DNA from: Psychroserpens jangbogonensis
GTDB lineage: Bacteria > Bacteroidota > Bacteroidia > Flavobacteriales > Flavobacteriaceae
Direction: 5' to 3'
DNA: 64,000 nt
Assembly (NCBI RefSeq): GCF_000797465.1
Contig: NZ_JSWG01000009.1
Location: 558,001-622,000, forward strand
A program made the translations under genes and the position numbers. The notes under the pieces are model-generated. The model did no database searches. It was given only the letters and a program-made list of their open reading frames with translations, and had not been told where the DNA came from. The first letter of the stretch is position 1, and each line of letters begins with the position of its first letter. Below, in pieces: positions 53,676-62,315 of the stretch.

Positions 53676-54482
53676 CTATTCTAAGATAAAACGGTATATA
53701 TTTCCGCCATTAAATTTTCCAAACTCATCTGTGATGAGAACTTGATTGTCATTAATTAGATTAACACCTTCTTTTTGGGAGTTGTGTTTAAACTCTAATG
53801 CATCAATTTCTCCATTAAAGAAGTCATCACCAGTGTAATCTGTTAATTTCCAAAGCTTGCTATGATTTAGTAAAACAACAGTTTTACCATCATCACTAAT
53901 ATCTGCCGAAGTAACCTTAGAATGTTTGCCCTTTAGTTTGGTTTTTGAAATGTAACTAGCTACATGATTGCCCATTTTATTTGGGACTTTGATAAGTTCA
54001 CATTTTTTGTGGTCTTTACTAAAAACATAAAAAAACCCATTGTGTAAAAAGAACGATTCAAAATCTATTGAATTCATTCCATCTGGAAGTGTAAAATTAA
54101 TGATGCTTGCATTTACTGATGACTTTGCGTTTTCAGCATTAGGAACTATATAAATAGTAAAACTTGTCCTGTTTTCAGCGTTGTTTCCGAAATCACCTAT
54201 ATAAATATTTCCTTTAGAATCAGAGGTCAAATCCTCCCAGTCAATATTTTCTGCATTATTAATTGTAATGTCCTTAAGGATATCTCCGTTTAGGTTTAAT
54301 CCATATAAGTGATTCGTATTTCCAGAATCTTGAATAACCCATAATATATTTGAATCATTTATTTTTTCTATTGCAGACGTCTCCTTTAAGCTAGACGGTA
54401 TGTCAGCTAAAATTTCGACATTTCCTGTGCCGCAAGAAATAAAAAATAGAGCAACCGTAATAGTTTTGATAAATGCTTTCAT
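53676..54482 (-). CDS. Beta-propeller-like lipoprotein of unknown function
   Basis: The 268-residue protein has a lipoprotein signal (ITVALFFISC, Cys17). The mature part shows repeated strand-turn units with Asp/Gly/Asn turns: SNILWVIQDSGNTNHLYGLN, DWEDLTSDSKGNIYIGDFGNN, FFYVFSKDHKKCELIKV, ADISDDGKTVVLLNHSKLW and EGVNLINDNQVLITDEFG. These match an SMP-30/SdiA-regulated-type six-bladed propeller, shorter than usual. Such proteins bind metal and may hydrolyse lactones or phosphate esters, but no catalytic site is certain here. It converges with the phosphoesterase-barrel gene (8-nt gap) and is transcribed separately. Confidence 0.65.
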   Translation of the reverse strand: MKAFIKTITVALFFISCGTGNVEILADIPSSLKETSAIEKINDSNILWVIQDSGNTNHLYGLNLNGDILKDITINNAENIDWEDLTSDSKGNIYIGDFGNNAENRTSFTIYIVPNAENAKSSVNASIINFTLPDGMNSIDFESFFLHNGFFYVFSKDHKKCELIKVPNKMGNHVASYISKTKLKGKHSKVTSADISDDGKTVVLLNHSKLWKLTDYTGDDFFNGEIDALEFKHNSQKEGVNLINDNQVLITDEFGKFNGGNIYRFILE

Positions 54483-54553
54483 AAAATGAAATATAAAATT
54501 TTTCCAGTAAAACTAAAATTTTAAATCTTAAACTAATTATAAAATTCATTTTT

Positions 54554-54587
54554 TTGGTCTAATAGATTAACCATTTATTTAGCTTTG
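54554..54587 (+). promoter_or_regulatory. Promoter of tesB
   Basis: TTG (54554-54556), a 23-nt spacer and TAGCTTTG (54580-54587) match the Bacteroidota pattern; the start codon is 19 nt further on. Confidence 0.65.
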
Positions 54588-54606
54588 AAAAAATAACCCT
54601 TAAGGT

Positions 54607-55467
54607 ATGAATTCAACTCAAGATCTATTACAATTAATTCAGTTAAAACAAATTGAAGACACTAAGTTTCAAGGTTTCAGTAAAACCGTTGGGAGTCCGA
54701 ATGTTTTTGGTGGTCAAGTCTTAGCTCAGGCTATAAATGCTGCTGCGCGAACTATTACTACTGGTAGAATATTACATTCATTACATTCCTATTTTTTAGA
54801 GCCAGGTAATTTGGAGATTCCAATCGTTTACGATGTAAGTGTTGTAAGAGATGGAGGAAGTTTTTCAGTAAGAAGAGTTACTGCTCAGCAAAACGAGAAG
54901 ATCATCTTTATTTTGTCAGCCTCATTTCACAAACAAGAAGAAGGTTATGAGCATCAAATTGAGATGAAAAGTAATATCAAATTACCTGAAGAGTTAATGA
55001 GTTGGACAGATTTGTTAGAAACGTATCGTGATGTGCTTCCGAGTAGAGTTAAAGGGTTTTTTGAAATCGAACGTCCAATAGAATTTAAACCCACTCAAAT
55101 TGCGAATCCATTAAACAAAAAGGATTTACCGCCTTTTACAGATGTTTGGGTAAAACTTAAAGGGGATGTTTCAAGCTTGAATAGAAGTGACAAACAACAA
55201 ATTCTTACTTATATTTCAGATTATAATATTCTTACTTCAGCCATGAATAGACATGCAAGTAAAGCCAATTGGAATAATACACAAACAGCAAGTTTAGATC
55301 ATTCTATGTGGTTTTTTAGAGATTTTGACTATGACGATTGGTTGCTCTATTCTATAGAGTCTCCAAACACTTCTAGTGCCAGAGGTTTTGCTAAAGGGAA
55401 TTTATTTACTAGAGATGGTGTTTTAATTGCTTCTGTTGCTCAAGAAGGATTAATGCGTCCAAAATAA
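54607..55467 (+). CDS. tesB: Acyl-CoA thioesterase II (TesB)
   Basis: TesB hydrolyses medium- and long-chain acyl-CoA to fatty acid and CoA. The 286-residue protein is a double hot-dog of the usual length: first hot-dog with FQGFSKTVGSPNVFGGQVLAQAINAA and HSLHSYFLEPGN, RDGGSFSVRRVTAQQ; second with NILTSAMNRHAS, SLDHSMWFFRDF and the catalytic-type C-terminus SPNTSSARGFAKGNLFTRDGVL. No signal peptide; cytoplasmic. A TTG/TAnnTTTG promoter is visible just upstream, so it is probably transcribed alone or with the next gene 111 nt away. Confidence 0.94.
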   Translation: MNSTQDLLQLIQLKQIEDTKFQGFSKTVGSPNVFGGQVLAQAINAAARTITTGRILHSLHSYFLEPGNLEIPIVYDVSVVRDGGSFSVRRVTAQQNEKIIFILSASFHKQEEGYEHQIEMKSNIKLPEELMSWTDLLETYRDVLPSRVKGFFEIERPIEFKPTQIANPLNKKDLPPFTDVWVKLKGDVSSLNRSDKQQILTYISDYNILTSAMNRHASKANWNNTQTASLDHSMWFFRDFDYDDWLLYSIESPNTSSARGFAKGNLFTRDGVLIASVAQEGLMRPK

Positions 55468-55578
55468 TTGAAGATTACCTTAGAACTAATAACTGGACTT
55501 CAACGTATTTAACCAATAAATAATCTTTAATTTACCATGATTTTGAAATCCATTAAAAATCTATAATTTTTTTCTTGA

Positions 55579-56793
55579 ATGAATGAATATGATGTAATCA
55601 TTGTTGGAGGAGGAGCAGCAGGCTTTTTTGCAGCTATTAATATTGCTGAGCAAAATTCAACCTTAAAGGTTGCCATTCTTGAACGTGGAAAAGAAGGGCT
55701 TCAAAAGGTGAAAATCTCAGGTGGCGGACGCTGTAATGTGACACATGCCGAATTTATACCTTCTGAATTAGTTTTAAACTATCCTAGAGGTGAAAAAGAA
55801 TTGTTAGGACCATTTCATCAATTCATGACTGGAGATACTATTGAATGGTTTGAACAACGAGGAGTCGAATTGAAAATTGAAGAAGATGGCAGAATGTTTC
55901 CTATTACAGATTCGTCTCAAACCATTATAAATTGCTTCCTACACGAAGTAGAAAAGCACCAAGTAGATGTTTTATATAATCATGCGTTGAGATCTATTTC
56001 TAAATCTGATGAATCTTGGTTATTGGAAACAACTCAAGGCGACTTATTAGCAAAAAAAGTAATGATTGCAACTGGAAGCAATCCTAAAATTTGGAAATTA
56101 TTAGAGCAATTGGGTCATACCATTTCTCAACCTGTTCCATCGTTATTTACGTTTGATATTAAAGATGAACGAATTAATGATATTCCAGGAGTTGTTGCAA
56201 AAAATGTTGAGGTTACTGTGGTTGATACTAATTTATATAGCGAAGGCCCACTTTTAATTACTCATGTAGGTATGAGTGCTCCAGCGATTTTAAAATTATC
56301 TGCGTTTGGTGCTATTGAACTTGCAAAATGTGACTATAAATTTGAAATAGAAATTAATTTTATCAAACAATCTTATGATGATTGTTTGGAGCATTTAAAA
56401 GATTTAAAACAAGATTTCGCAAAGAAAACAGTCTTTAAATTGGCGCAGTTTGAATTACCAAAACGCTTATGGCATAAATTGGTGTTAGCTTCAGATATGA
56501 CCAATGAAACAAGATGGGCAGACTTAAACAAATCGCAATTAGAACAATTGGCAGCCCAACTTACAATGGCAGTATTTATGGTGACAGGAAAGAGTACTTT
56601 TAAGGAAGAATTTGTAACGGCAGGAGGAATCAACCTGAAAGAAGTTAATTTTAAAACCTTTGAAAGCAAGCTTCATGAAAACTTGTACTTTGCTGGAGAA
56701 ATATTGAATATTGATGCAGTTACAGGTGGTTTTAATTTTCAGAATGCATGGTCTGGTGCTTATATTGCCTCAAAATCTATGTCTCAATCATGA
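55579..56793 (+). CDS. BaiN/HI0933-like FAD-dependent oxidoreductase
   Basis: The 404-residue protein has the FAD-binding dinucleotide fold at its N-terminus (DVIIVGGGAAGFFAAINIAE), the family signature KISGGGRCNVTHAE, GEKELLGPFHQFM, EEDGRMFPITDSSQT, MIATGSNPKIW and the C-terminal FAGEILNIDAVTGGFNFQNAW. This HI0933/BaiN (RdsA) family is widespread and mostly of unknown physiological substrate; the BaiN name comes from a proposed bile-acid dehydrogenation role in gut clostridia that should not be transferred here. The stop overlaps the next gene as ATGA. Confidence 0.92.
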   Translation: MNEYDVIIVGGGAAGFFAAINIAEQNSTLKVAILERGKEGLQKVKISGGGRCNVTHAEFIPSELVLNYPRGEKELLGPFHQFMTGDTIEWFEQRGVELKIEEDGRMFPITDSSQTIINCFLHEVEKHQVDVLYNHALRSISKSDESWLLETTQGDLLAKKVMIATGSNPKIWKLLEQLGHTISQPVPSLFTFDIKDERINDIPGVVAKNVEVTVVDTNLYSEGPLLITHVGMSAPAILKLSAFGAIELAKCDYKFEIEINFIKQSYDDCLEHLKDLKQDFAKKTVFKLAQFELPKRLWHKLVLASDMTNETRWADLNKSQLEQLAAQLTMAVFMVTGKSTFKEEFVTAGGINLKEVNFKTFESKLHENLYFAGEILNIDAVTGGFNFQNAWSGAYIASKSMSQS

Positions 56794-57326
56794 ACACGTA
56801 TATAATACTTTTAAGAGGAATCAACGTTGGTGGACATAAAAAAACACCTATGGCTGAGCTAAGAGAATTGCTTTCTAAATCTGGATTTGAAAATGTGACA
56901 ACTTATATTCAAAGTGGAAACATTGTACTTCAATCTTCAGAAAACAATATCTCTAAAATAGAAAATACAATCCAGCAATTAATTCAATCCCATTTTGGTT
57001 TTGAAGTTCCCGTGATTGCCAAAACAAGAAAAGAGTTAGAAGTCATATTCGATACATGTCCGTTTACAGGTGAAAAAAAAGAAAACAGCTATTTCGTTAT
57101 GTTAAGTGAAATCCCTAAAACTGAATTGGTTAAAGCGGTTACTGATATTGCTTTTGAAAATGAAGAGTTTGTGATTATAAAAGATTGTATTTACTTTCAT
57201 TCTTCAGTAGGTTATGGTCGAACTAAATTTAATATGAACTCATTCGAAAAGAAATTGAACGTTAAAGCGACATCAAGAAACTACAAAACAACAGTAAAGC
57301 TATTAGCAATGTCTAATGATTCTTAA
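56790..57326 (+). CDS. DUF1697 family protein
   Basis: From the ATG at 56790 the protein has 178 residues and begins with the DUF1697 signature YIILLRGINVGGHKKTPMAEL, followed by GFENVTTYIQSGNIVLQSSE and VGYGRTKFNMNSFEKKLNVKATSRNYKT, which also fit. Earlier in-frame starts would lie inside the flavoprotein gene and have no family support; the chosen ATG forms an ATGA overlap with its stop. The function of the family is unknown; members are soluble and often in oxidoreductase or regulator neighbourhoods. Confidence 0.92.
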   Translation: MNTYIILLRGINVGGHKKTPMAELRELLSKSGFENVTTYIQSGNIVLQSSENNISKIENTIQQLIQSHFGFEVPVIAKTRKELEVIFDTCPFTGEKKENSYFVMLSEIPKTELVKAVTDIAFENEEFVIIKDCIYFHSSVGYGRTKFNMNSFEKKLNVKATSRNYKTTVKLLAMSNDS

Positions 57327-57346
57327 AATTACCAATAGATATTTCT

Positions 57347-57354
57347 TATTTTTG
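57347..57354 (+). promoter_or_regulatory. -7 element of the mevalonate operon
   Basis: TATTTTTG fits TAnnTTTG, 42 nt before the mvaD start. The leader then holds a short dyad (ATTGAA..TTCAAT). The -33 region has TTA rather than TTG. Confidence 0.55.
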
Positions 57355-57396
57355 TACAACATAATTGAACTAGCTTTTTCAATTCAAGACTAATAC

Positions 57397-58482
57397 ATGA
57401 CTGAACAAGATTTTATTCCTGAAACATATTCTAAAACTAAAGATAGTGGAAGTGTTACGTGGTCATCGCCAAGTAATATTGCACTTGTCAAATATTGGGG
57501 AAAAAAGGCAGATCAAATTCCAGAAAATCCATCTATAAGTTTTACACTAGATCATTGTAAAACAACAACAATACTTAGCTTTTCAAAAAAGGAAAGTAGC
57601 GATATATTTTCATTTGAAGTGTTTTTAGATGGCGAACAAAAAGATAGTTTTAAATCAAAAATTGAAACATTCTTTAAACGAATAGAAAGCTATTTGCCAT
57701 TTTTAAGAGACTATCATTTCAAAATAGAAACGTCTAATACATTTCCTCATAGTTCTGGGATTGCTTCATCAGCTTCAGGTATGAGTGCTTTAGCATTATG
57801 TTTAATGAGCATTGAGAAAGAACTTTCGGGTGAAGTTTCAGAAACTTATTTCAATCAGAAAGCATCGTTTTTGGCACGATTGGGTTCAGGAAGTGCTTGC
57901 AGAAGTATTGAAGGTGATTTAATTGTTTGGGGAACACATAAAGGAATTGATGGAAGTTCAGATTTGTTTGGAGTAAAATATCCTTTTCAAGTTCATCAGA
58001 ATTTTAAAAATTATCAAGACACAATTTTATTAGTTGACAAAGGTGAGAAACAGGTCAGTAGCACAGTTGGGCATAATCTAATGCATAACCATCCATTTGC
58101 TGCTCGACGTTTTGAACAAGCTCATGAAAACATGTCGGAGCTTATTGAAATTTTTAAAAATGGTGATGTAGATGCCTTTTTAAAAATTGTTGAAAGTGAA
58201 GCCTTGACACTTCATGCTATGATGATGACAAGCATGCCTTATTTTATTTTAATGAAACCAAACACAATGGGAATCATCAATAAAATATGGACGTTTCGCA
58301 AAGAAACTAACTCAAAAGTATGTTTTACTTTAGACGCAGGAGCCAATGTTCATGTGCTATATCCTGAAAGCGAAAAAGATGCCGTTTTAGAATTCATAAA
58401 ATCTGAATTGGCAATATTTTGTCAAAACGGACATTATATTACTGATCAAATTGGTTTTGGCGCGCAACAGATTTCAGATTAA
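57397..58482 (+). CDS. mvaD: Diphosphomevalonate decarboxylase
   Basis: MvaD makes isopentenyl diphosphate from mevalonate diphosphate with ATP. The 361-residue GHMP-fold protein shows the family N-terminus WSSPSNIALVKYWGKK, the substrate loop NPSISFTLDHCKTTT, the ATP-binding SSGIASSASGMSALALCLM and ARLGSGSACRSIEGDLIVWG. The C-terminal segment KVCFTLDAGANVHVLYPE closes the domain. It begins a mevalonate/prenyl gene run. Phosphomevalonate kinase and HMG-CoA reductase are not in this window, so they must be elsewhere or partly replaced. Confidence 0.95.
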   Translation: MTEQDFIPETYSKTKDSGSVTWSSPSNIALVKYWGKKADQIPENPSISFTLDHCKTTTILSFSKKESSDIFSFEVFLDGEQKDSFKSKIETFFKRIESYLPFLRDYHFKIETSNTFPHSSGIASSASGMSALALCLMSIEKELSGEVSETYFNQKASFLARLGSGSACRSIEGDLIVWGTHKGIDGSSDLFGVKYPFQVHQNFKNYQDTILLVDKGEKQVSSTVGHNLMHNHPFAARRFEQAHENMSELIEIFKNGDVDAFLKIVESEALTLHAMMMTSMPYFILMKPNTMGIINKIWTFRKETNSKVCFTLDAGANVHVLYPESEKDAVLEFIKSELAIFCQNGHYITDQIGFGAQQISD

Positions 58483-58542
58483 ACATCAGTAAATTATAGT
58501 GGACTTAACGGTTCATCGTAAACCAAATAGTAGAATTATACG

Positions 58543-58550
58543 TATATTTG
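58543..58550 (+). promoter_or_regulatory. -7 element before the mevalonate-kinase-like gene
   Basis: TATATTTG fits TAnnTTTG, 23 nt before the ATG at 58574; no TTG is seen at the right spacing, so this may be a secondary promoter. Confidence 0.5.
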
Positions 58551-58573
58551 TTAAAGCAAATGGTTAACAATAC

Positions 58574-59503
58574 ATGAAAGGACCTCTTTTTTACTCAAAA
58601 ATCTTACTCTTTGGTGAGTATGGAATCATAAAAGATTCTAAAGGTTTGTCTATCCCTTACAACTTTTTTAATGGTGCATTGAAGACTGAAGAAAATCCGT
58701 CTCAAGAAGCTATAGAATCTAATGAAAGTTTAAAGCGATTTGTGTCTTATATAAAAGATATAAAGGCTGAGTTGGTGATTTTCGATATTGAGAAATTAAC
58801 GAATGATGTTGAAGCAGGAATGTATTTTGATTCTTCTATACCACAAGGTTATGGTGTTGGAAGTAGTGGTGCTTTAGTTGCTGCTATTTATGATAAATAT
58901 GCTCATGATAAAATTACAGTTTTAGAAAACTTAACAAGAGAAAAATTATTAAAACTAAAAATGATTTTTTCTGAAATGGAATCTTTTTTCCACGGAAAGT
59001 CTTCAGGATTAGATCCTTTAAATAGCTATTTAAGCATTCCTATTTTAATTAATTCTCAAGATAATATTGAGGCAACTGGAATACCAGCGCAACAAACCGA
59101 TGGTAAAGGCGCAGTTTTCTTATTAGATTCTGGTATAATTGGTGAAACAGCTCCAATGGTTCGAATTTTCATGGAAAATATGAAGCAGGAAGGATTTAGA
59201 AGTATGCTGAAAGATCAGTTTATCAAACATACAGATGCCTGTGTTGACGATTTCTTAAAAGGAGATGTAAAGTCGCTTTTCAAAAACACAAAGCAATTAT
59301 CTAAAGTGGTATTGAACCACTTTAAGCCTATGATTCCACAACAGTTTCATGAACTTTGGAGAAAAGGAATTGAAACTAACGAGTACTACTTGAAATTATG
59401 TGGCTCTGGTGGAGGTGGTTATATCTTAGGATTTACTGAAGATTTTGATACTGCTAAACAATCACTTAAAGACTACAAATTAGAAGTGGTTTACAACTTC
59501 TAA
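58574..59503 (+). CDS. Mevalonate kinase-like GHMP kinase
   Basis: The 309-residue protein is a GHMP kinase: N-terminal YSKILLFGEYGII (mevalonate-kinase-type start), ATP loop IPQGYGVGSSGALVAAIYD, ESFFHGKSSGLDPLNSYLSIP with the catalytic Asp, and KLCGSGGGGYILGF as motif 3. The pattern FFHGKSSGLDPL and the position between mvaD and a prenyltransferase make mevalonate kinase by far the likeliest call; phosphomevalonate kinase is the alternative. It would phosphorylate mevalonate in the isoprenoid pathway. Confidence 0.88.
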   Translation: MKGPLFYSKILLFGEYGIIKDSKGLSIPYNFFNGALKTEENPSQEAIESNESLKRFVSYIKDIKAELVIFDIEKLTNDVEAGMYFDSSIPQGYGVGSSGALVAAIYDKYAHDKITVLENLTREKLLKLKMIFSEMESFFHGKSSGLDPLNSYLSIPILINSQDNIEATGIPAQQTDGKGAVFLLDSGIIGETAPMVRIFMENMKQEGFRSMLKDQFIKHTDACVDDFLKGDVKSLFKNTKQLSKVVLNHFKPMIPQQFHELWRKGIETNEYYLKLCGSGGGGYILGFTEDFDTAKQSLKDYKLEVVYNF

Positions 59504-59513
59504 AAGTACCCTT

Positions 59514-60416
59514 ATGCTTTCTCGCAAACAAAAACATATCCTTCTGAAATTTTTCAGTATGTTTTCTGTTGTGCGTGGTTATAACATTCTAGTCATTGTT
59601 ATTGCACAATATTTAGCCTCTATTTACATTCTTGCGCACGACAAACCTTTAAAAGCTGTTCTGCTTGATTTGAATCTATTAATGTTGGTATTAGCTTCGG
59701 CAGCGACTATTGCAGCAGGTTATATCATTAATAACTTTTATGATTCGGAAAAAGATCTAATTAACCGCCCAAATAAATCTCAAATAGACCGATTAGTAAG
59801 CCAGAATACAAAGTTGTCCTTTTATTTTGTGCTTAATTTTTCTGCAGTAGTTATGGCTAGTTACGTGTCATTTAATGCAGTTCTGTTTTTCTCTGTGTAT
59901 ATCTTCGGAATCTGGTTTTACTCGCACAAACTAAAGAAACTTCCATTTATAGGAAATCTTACGTCTGCAATACTCACAACAACACCATTCTTTGCTATTT
60001 TTCTGTATTATAAAAACTTTGAATCGGTCATTTTTGTTCATGCTATTTTCTTGTTCTTAATAATTTCAATGCGAGAGCTCACAAAAGATTTGGAAAATAT
60101 GAAAGGCGATCTTTTATTAAATTATAAAACGATTCCAGTAGTTTATGGAGAGAAAGCATCGAAAATAATGTTGACTATATTAGTGTTATTGACAAGTGTT
60201 CCTGTGTATCTCCTTTTAAATCAATTTGATGTAGGACACATGTATCTTTTCTTTTACCTGTCTGTAATTTTGTTGCTTATTTTTCTACTATTACTATGGA
60301 AATCAAACACAAAACCTCATTATTTAATATTACATAATATATTGAAATTTATCATTTTAGCTGGTATATTTGGTATTGTTCTCATTAATGTGGATGTTGT
60401 TTTAAATCGAATCTAA
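59514..60416 (+). CDS. UbiA-family prenyltransferase (GGGP geranylgeranyltransferase-like)
   Basis: The 300-residue integral membrane protein has about eight or nine hydrophobic helices and the two Asp-rich Mg/diphosphate motifs of UbiA enzymes: NNFYDSEKD at 73-81 and RELTKDLENMKGD at about 186-198. Homologues in Flavobacteriia are generally named geranylgeranylglycerol-phosphate geranylgeranyltransferase because they resemble the archaeal enzyme, but the real acceptor in bacteria is not settled. Adjacent mevalonate genes supply isoprenyl diphosphates, consistent with prenyl transfer. Its TAA shares one base with the ATG of the nitrilase gene. Confidence 0.88.
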   Translation: MLSRKQKHILLKFFSMFSVVRGYNILVIVIAQYLASIYILAHDKPLKAVLLDLNLLMLVLASAATIAAGYIINNFYDSEKDLINRPNKSQIDRLVSQNTKLSFYFVLNFSAVVMASYVSFNAVLFFSVYIFGIWFYSHKLKKLPFIGNLTSAILTTTPFFAIFLYYKNFESVIFVHAIFLFLIISMRELTKDLENMKGDLLLNYKTIPVVYGEKASKIMLTILVLLTSVPVYLLLNQFDVGHMYLFFYLSVILLLIFLLLLWKSNTKPHYLILHNILKFIILAGIFGIVLINVDVVLNRI

Positions 60417-61369
60417 TGAATCATATTCTTAAAGTTGCTCTGGCTCAAATTTCACCAGTATGGTTAAATAAAAAGGAAACCCTTAAAAAGGTTGAGCATT
60501 CAATTATTGAAGCTTCAAAAGAGCACGCAGAACTTATCGTATTTGGTGAAGGTTTAATTCCTGGCTACCCATTTTGGTTGGCTTTAACAGGAGGAGCAGA
60601 ATGGAATAAGACTGTTAATAAGGAGCTTCATGCACATTATGTTAAGAACTCGATAACTATTGAAAAAGGTGATTTGGATGATATTTGTGGTTTAGCCAAA
60701 GAACATAAATTGGCTGTCTATTTAGGTGTGATTGAGCGACCTACAGATCGAGGTGGTCATAGCGTATATGCTTCTTTAGTTTATATCAATAATGAAGGTG
60801 TAATTCAATCTGTTCACAGAAAACTGCAACCAACTTATGACGAACGATTAACTTGGTCTCCAGGTGATGGAAACGGACTTAGAGTTCATCCACTAAAAGA
60901 CTTTACTGTTGGTGGATTGAACTGTTGGGAAAATTGGATGCCATTGCCTAGAGCTGCGCTTTATGGTTTAGGTGAAAATTTGCATATTGCAGTATGGCCA
61001 GGAAGCGATCACAATACTAAAGACATAACACGATTTATAGCGAGAGAATCACGCTCTTATGTGATTTCAGTATCGAGTTTAATGTCGAAAAAGGACTTTC
61101 CGAAGAATACACCACATATTGAAAGTCTTCTAGAAAAGGCTCCAGATACACTTGCAAATGGTGGAAGCTGCGTTGCTGGACCTGATGGTGAATGGATTAT
61201 TGAACCCGTTTTACATAAAGAAGGATTGATTTTCACAAGCTTAGACTTTAATCGTGTATTAGAAGAACGTCAAAATTTTGATCCAGTTGGTCATTATTCA
61301 AGGCCAGACGTGACAAAACTATCTGTAAATCGTGAGCGTCAATCTACTACAGAATATTTCGATTCATAA
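60416..61369 (+). CDS. Nitrilase-superfamily carbon-nitrogen hydrolase
   Basis: The 317-residue cytoplasmic protein has the Glu-Lys-Cys triad of nitrilases: E45 in VFGEGLIPGYPFW, K136 in HRKLQPTYDERLTWSPGDG and C170 in GGLNCWENWMPLPR. The Pro-Thr-Tyr/Glu-Arg segment and Cys-Trp-Glu motif resemble branch 1 (true nitrilases and cyanide-hydrating relatives) more than amidase or NAD-synthetase branches. It starts with a one-base overlap with the prenyltransferase stop, so it belongs to the isoprenoid run, though no nitrile-linked pathway is obvious. The substrate is unknown. Confidence 0.9.
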   Translation: MNHILKVALAQISPVWLNKKETLKKVEHSIIEASKEHAELIVFGEGLIPGYPFWLALTGGAEWNKTVNKELHAHYVKNSITIEKGDLDDICGLAKEHKLAVYLGVIERPTDRGGHSVYASLVYINNEGVIQSVHRKLQPTYDERLTWSPGDGNGLRVHPLKDFTVGGLNCWENWMPLPRAALYGLGENLHIAVWPGSDHNTKDITRFIARESRSYVISVSSLMSKKDFPKNTPHIESLLEKAPDTLANGGSCVAGPDGEWIIEPVLHKEGLIFTSLDFNRVLEERQNFDPVGHYSRPDVTKLSVNRERQSTTEYFDS

Positions 61370-61381
61370 AGAGTAATATAT

Positions 61382-61389
61382 TACCTTTG
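61382..61389 (+). promoter_or_regulatory. -7 element of the RluB-like gene
   Basis: TACCTTTG fits TAnnTTTG and is followed by GC, 17 nt before the ATG at 61406, giving a leader of about 10 nt. Confidence 0.55.
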
Positions 61390-61405
61390 CGCAAAATTAG
61401 TAACC

Positions 61406-62305
61406 ATGAGCAGAAATCAAGGCGGAAGCGGAAAAGGGAAACCTTCAGGAAGAGGAACCAATAAACCTACCAATAAAAAATCAAGTAAATCAAAAGAAAA
61501 GGATAATCCTAAAAGTAAGAGTTATTCTAGAGATAATGCTCCTGTTAGAAGTAAGACACCTATTAAGAAAAAACAAACACCTTCTAAACCGTCAAATTCG
61601 GATGAGATTAGGTTAAATAAATACATTTCGAATTCTGGAATTTGTTCTAGACGTGATGCAGATATGCATATTGCTGTAGGTAGTGTTACCGTCAATGGTA
61701 AAATTATCAACGAAATGGGTTACAAAGTGAAGTTTGAAGATGAAGTTCGATTTGATGGCGCACGTATTAATCCTGAAAAGAAAACTTACGTTTTATTAAA
61801 TAAACCTAAAGGTTTTGCGACTACTACAAGTGAAAGCAAAGGGAAAACTGTCATGGATTTGGTTGCTAATTCAACATCTGCAAGAATAAAACCAATAGGT
61901 CGCTTAGGACGTAATTCTACTGGGTTATTATTGTTTACAAATGATGATGTTATAGTTAAAAAGTTTACGAATTCTAAAAATGGTGTTGAACGCTTATTCG
62001 AAATAGAATTGGATAAGAATTTAAAATTTGAGGATCTAAAAAAGATTCAAGATGGTTTAAAGATCGAAGGAAAACTAGTTCCTGTTGAAGAAATTAGTTA
62101 CATCGAAGGTGCTGCAAAATCGCAAATTGGACTTAAGATTAAAAATACAGGGAATACGATACTTCATACTATTTTTGACCATTTAAAATATGATATAATT
62201 CGAGTAGATTGTGTAGCAATTGCTCATCTTACTAAAAAAGATCTACCTCGTGGTCATTGGAAGCATCTGACAGAACAAGAACTCAATACCTTGAAGATGG
62301 TGTAG
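61406..62305 (+). CDS. RluB/RsuA-family pseudouridine synthase-like protein with altered catalytic site
   Basis: The 299-residue protein begins with about 65 residues of Lys/Ser/Asn/Gly-rich, disordered basic sequence (an RNA-contact tail seen in Bacteroidota homologues), then an S4 domain (about 67-120, IRLNKYISNSGICSRRDAD) and a RsuA/RluB catalytic domain (YVLLNKPKGFATTTSE, TVMDLV). In active enzymes the key motif is GRLDxxTxGLLLxTND with catalytic Asp; here it reads GRLGRNSTGLLLFTND, so position 168 is Gly (codon GGA, 61907-61909). The rest of the fold is intact. It may be catalytically inactive or may use another residue, while still binding rRNA during ribosome assembly. Confidence 0.85.
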   Translation: MSRNQGGSGKGKPSGRGTNKPTNKKSSKSKEKDNPKSKSYSRDNAPVRSKTPIKKKQTPSKPSNSDEIRLNKYISNSGICSRRDADMHIAVGSVTVNGKIINEMGYKVKFEDEVRFDGARINPEKKTYVLLNKPKGFATTTSESKGKTVMDLVANSTSARIKPIGRLGRNSTGLLLFTNDDVIVKKFTNSKNGVERLFEIELDKNLKFEDLKKIQDGLKIEGKLVPVEEISYIEGAAKSQIGLKIKNTGNTILHTIFDHLKYDIIRVDCVAIAHLTKKDLPRGHWKHLTEQELNTLKMV

Positions 62306-62315
62306 ATTGAAGTTC

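Noticed and set aside
56748-56789. A longer N-terminus for the DUF1697 protein
   Set aside because: The extra 14 residues lie inside the flavoprotein coding end and have no family support; the ATGA overlap at 56790 is the better start.
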